Source: Acidobacteriota bacterium (lineage in GTDB: Bacteria; Acidobacteriota; Thermoanaerobaculia; Multivoradales; Multivoraceae). From it: DNA of 64,000 nt. Below are positions 61,797 to 64,000 of this stretch, piece after piece. The notes below the pieces were generated by a model, which saw only the letters and a list, made by a program, of their open reading frames with translations, searched no databases and was not told the origin of the DNA. Every line of letters begins with the position of its first letter. Position 1 is the first letter of the stretch. The translations under genes were made by a program, and so were the position numbers. Location of the stretch: assembly GCA_029263415.1 (NCBI GenBank), contig JAJCXN010000056.1, positions 62,001 to 126,000 of the forward strand. Reading direction: 5' to 3'.

Positions 61797-62699
61797 ATGC
61801 CATACGTCGTCGGAATTGACGCCGGCGCCACGAAGACCGTCGCACTTCTCGCCAATGAGAACGGGGAGATCCTCAGTTCTGTACGCGGGCCTGGTGCCAA
61901 TCTCGTCTTGCACGGCGAAGCGAGCGTCGAATCAACGCTGCGCACAGTCATCGGTGACCTCGACTCACCAGATTCTGTGAGCGCAATCTGCATCGGTATC
62001 GCAGGAGCCGATCGGCCGGGTGAAGCAACCACTGTCCGTGGCATCCTGGAGCGCATTGATACCAGTCCAACCGTGCACGTGGTGAACGATGCGCACGTGG
62101 CCCTACTTGCAGGAGCACCTTCAGGCAGCGGCATCGTGGTCGTGGCCGGCACTGGCTCCATCGCCTATGGGGTTGCAAACAGCGGCCAGCGCGCACGCTC
62201 TGGGGGCTGGGGTTACCTGCTCGGTGACGAAGGATCGGCCTTCTGGCTGGGCCACGCAGCCCTGCGTGTTGGGCTTCGAGCGCTCGACGGGCGCGGCCCT
62301 GAGAGCACTTTGTACGACCGTATTCAAGCACACCTTGGGCTCAAAGACTCAGCGGCGGTGGTCAGCTGGTTCTACCATCAAGAAAGGGCTCGTATTCGGG
62401 TCGCACGACTCGCTGCCATTGTGGAAGAAGCATCCGTCGATGGCGATCAGACCGCCACTCGACTGCTCGATCAAGCAGCTCATCATCTGGCCTCGGCAGC
62501 TGCCTCGGTTGACCGACAACTCGGGTTCGATAGCCGCTATCGACTCGTCCTTGCAGGTGGCGCCTTCGAGGCCTGCCCGAGTCTGATCGAACGCTACAGC
62601 TCTGAGATCGACCCTGAGCGAATCGAGGTTTACAGGCTAGCGGGTGAGCCTGCACTCGGGGCAGTCCTGCTCGCCTTACAGCAGCTCTCGCCAGAGTAG
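61797..62699 (+). CDS. BadF/BadG-type ATPase, N-acetylhexosamine kinase-like
   Basis: The ASKHA-fold start GIDAGATKTVALLANENG, GIAGADRPGE, VNDAHVALLAG and VVVAGTGSIAYG with GGWGYLLGDEGSAFWLG match the eukaryote-type N-acetylglucosamine kinase and the MurNAc/GlcNAc kinase MurK. It has 300 residues. The ATG follows GGAG by eight bases. With murQ divergent next door, it most likely phosphorylates MurNAc or GlcNAc from wall turnover. Which of the two cannot be told. A benzoyl-CoA reductase role is unlikely here. Confidence 0.9.
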   Translation: MPYVVGIDAGATKTVALLANENGEILSSVRGPGANLVLHGEASVESTLRTVIGDLDSPDSVSAICIGIAGADRPGEATTVRGILERIDTSPTVHVVNDAHVALLAGAPSGSGIVVVAGTGSIAYGVANSGQRARSGGWGYLLGDEGSAFWLGHAALRVGLRALDGRGPESTLYDRIQAHLGLKDSAAVVSWFYHQERARIRVARLAAIVEEASVDGDQTATRLLDQAAHHLASAAASVDRQLGFDSRYRLVLAGGAFEACPSLIERYSSEIDPERIEVYRLAGEPALGAVLLALQQLSPE

Positions 62700-62732
62700 C
62701 TCTGCAGCACAGACATCTGGAGACCCAAGTAA

Positions 62733-62780
62733 CTGCCAGCCCAAAGAGCTGGCAGCCCAACGAACTGTCAGGCAAAAGAA
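62733..62780. repeat. 16-nt tandem repeat (three copies) after the kinase gene
   Basis: CTGCCAGCCCAAAGAG, CTGGCAGCCCAACGAA and CTGTCAGGCAAAAGAA follow one another without gaps in the 156-base spacer, with a decayed fourth relative after them. The copies differ at two to six places, so it is an older array. Confidence 0.88.
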
Positions 62781-62855
62781 CCTGGGGAGCCACAGACACT
62801 GACAGCGCCGATTGCGGAGAATCTGAGTAGGCCTGCGCTCTACCCTAAGGGCTAG

Positions 62856-63068
62856 TCACTTTTTGAAGGGGCGGATGGGGCCGGAAGGTTGGTCGGGCTC
62901 CACACTGCGACGCTGAGGCGGCTCCAGACGCCCAGACTTTCGCAACGCAGTGCGCAGCACAAAATCAAGCTGGGCGTTCACGCTGCGCAACTCATCGTCC
63001 GCCCATCGACGCAGCTCGTCGAGGACCTTCGGATCCGTGCGCAACAAGAACGCCTCTCGTTTGCTCAA
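62856..63068 (-). CDS. Arc/HicB-like ribbon-helix-helix small protein
   Basis: This 70-residue protein starts [20 protein letters not shown], a pattern like Arc- and HicB-type ribbon-helix-helix proteins, then [18 protein letters not shown] and a basic, Pro-rich tail. Its TTG start overlaps the SPFH stop as TTGA, so translation is coupled. Similar small proteins often follow SPFH genes, in my recollection. It could bind DNA or act as a partner of the SPFH protein. Confidence 0.8.
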   Translation of the reverse strand: MSKREAFLLRTDPKVLDELRRWADDELRSVNAQLDFVLRTALRKSGRLEPPQRRSVEPDQPSGPIRPFKK

Positions 63069-64000
63069 GTGTAGAGCGATCCAGTGTTGACCACCGGCTG
63101 GGTGTGCTGATCACTACACAGCACCACCAAGAGGTTGGACACCATGGCAGCCTTGCGCTCATCATCTAGCTCAACGATGCCATCTCGCTTGAGTTGGTCA
63201 AGTGCCATCTCAACCATGCCAACCGCACCCTCGACGATTTTGGAGCGCGCAGCAACCACCGCTTGCGCCTGCTGGCGTTGCAGCATCGCGGCGGCGATCT
63301 CGGGCGCGTAAGCTAGATGACTGATACGCGCCTCGATCACTTCGACGCCCGCCTTGTCCAAGCGCTCTTGAATGTCGTCCTTGAGTTCGTCACCTATCTC
63401 AGTAGTGTTGCCGCGCAAGCTGATCTCGTGATCTTCACTGTCGTAGGGATGACGGCTGGCCATGTTGCGCAAAGCGGCTTCACTTTGCACCTCTAGGAAA
63501 TGCTCGAACTCATCGACCTCGAACAGGGCCTCAGCGGTATTGACCACGCGCCAAACCACGACACCTGAGATCTCAACTGGATTGCCGTCGCGATCATTCA
63601 CCTTCGACGGTCTGCTTTGGGTGCGACCACCCTTCACTACCCTGCCAGCGCTGTCTTTGGTGTCAGCCATCTGCTGAGACCCCGTCTCGAAGTTGCGCAC
63701 TCGTAGCGAGACCTTCTTCTTGGAGTAGAACGGGTTCACCCAGAAGAAGCCTGAGTCGCGAATCGAGCCCTTGTAGTCGCCAAAGAGCAGAAGCACCCGA
63801 GCTTGGTTCGGAGCAATGGCCATGAATCCGAAAAGCGCAAGGAGCCCGATCACGATGCCGACCACAGCGATCGGCAGCAGGAACATTGGACCGCGGTTGG
63901 TGGCAACGATGATTCCGAAGGGACCACCAAGCAACAAAACAAGGCTGATCATCAAAGGTACCCAGCCAGACATTGGACGGATGATGCGTTCTTGATTCAT
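63065..64000 (-). CDS. SPFH/band 7 domain membrane protein
   Basis: Stomatin/prohibitin/flotillin-type protein. Two hydrophobic segments, [20 protein letters not shown] and [20 protein letters not shown], precede the SPFH domain with [33 protein letters not shown] and [23 protein letters not shown] coiled-coil-like helix ([21 protein letters not shown]) and an Asp/Glu-rich end follow. An ATG lies at the last three bases of the window; the gene looks complete, but its promoter is out of view. It probably scaffolds membrane microdomains or protects membranes. Confidence 0.93.
   Translation of the reverse strand: MNQERIIRPMSGWVPLMISLVLLLGGPFGIIVATNRGPMFLLPIAVVGIVIGLLALFGFMAIAPNQARVLLLFGDYKGSIRDSGFFWVNPFYSKKKVSLRVRNFETGSQQMADTKDSAGRVVKGGRTQSRPSKVNDRDGNPVEISGVVVWRVVNTAEALFEVDEFEHFLEVQSEAALRNMASRHPYDSEDHEISLRGNTTEIGDELKDDIQERLDKAGVEVIEARISHLAYAPEIAAAMLQRQQAQAVVAARSKIVEGAVGMVEMALDQLKRDGIVELDDERKAAMVSNLLVVLCSDQHTQPVVNTGSLYT

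Noticed and set aside
61797-62699. Benzoyl-CoA reductase activase (BadF/BadG)
   Set aside because: The GGWGYLLGDEGSA motif and the murQ neighbour fit a sugar kinase, and no reductase subunits are present.

Overview
The window is a gene-dense bacterial chromosome segment, moderately GC-rich, with about 51 protein genes. No rRNA, tRNA, CRISPR array, transposase or phage gene was recognised. Two secreted proteins end in the same FADxFESGxTxxW-type tail. There are also many signal-peptide hydrolases, GMC oxidoreductases with a Tat-exported small subunit, and a GH3/beta-lactamase fusion. Together these suggest an Acidobacteriota-like heterotroph, perhaps Thermoanaerobaculia. That placement is inference with low to moderate confidence; no marker gene here settles it. 

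Layout. 1-7.2 kb is housekeeping: guaB (cut by the window edge), an M24 peptidase, thioredoxin, ribF, rimO, an alpha/beta hydrolase and a CinA-type protein. 7.4-9.9 kb holds a secreted subtilisin-like protease followed by about 950 bases without a credible gene; the gene ends facing this interval show a marked strand asymmetry. 9.9-17 kb holds an ABC exporter, glpK, a beta-CASP nuclease, an unknown membrane-associated protein and a coupled endonuclease/phosphatase-family protein. 17-25 kb is metabolic: GMC oxidoreductase, MFS transporter, endonuclease III, ornithine-cyclodeaminase family enzyme, Nudix enzyme, HSL-type esterase and an unknown secreted protein. 25-32 kb holds a membrane Fe-S protein fused to TPRs, a BM3-type P450-reductase fusion and a PDZ protein with a repetitive acidic tail. 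32-38 kb holds a GH3/beta-lactamase fusion, an MTH1-like Nudix enzyme, a class C-type serine hydrolase and folD. 38-51 kb holds an ankyrin protein, a TerB-like protein, ppk1, a SixA-type phosphatase, a SpoIIE-type phosphatase, a Phd/PIN toxin-antitoxin pair, a TrmJ-like methyltransferase coupled to a TPR protein, and an internally deleted serine hydrolase. 51-57 kb is catabolic: methylmalonate-semialdehyde dehydrogenase, a second GMC oxidoreductase with its Tat subunit, a CaiB-type CoA transferase and an epoxide-hydrolase-like protein. 57-64 kb holds a secreted repetitive beta protein, a lipoprotein serine hydrolase next to murQ and a BadF/NagK-type sugar kinase, then an Arc/HicB-like small protein coupled to an SPFH membrane protein. 

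How the genes fit together. Muropeptide salvage is the clearest shared theme: the GH3/beta-lactamase fusion, stand-alone beta-lactamase-fold hydrolases, MurQ and the NagK-like kinase. Oxidative catabolism of carbonyl, CoA and fatty substrates is the second. A third feature runs through the whole window: short tandem duplications of 12-33 nt lie at gene ends, in spacers and in frame inside proteins. Several genes appear to start at TTG, some of them coupled to the upstream stop as TTGA.
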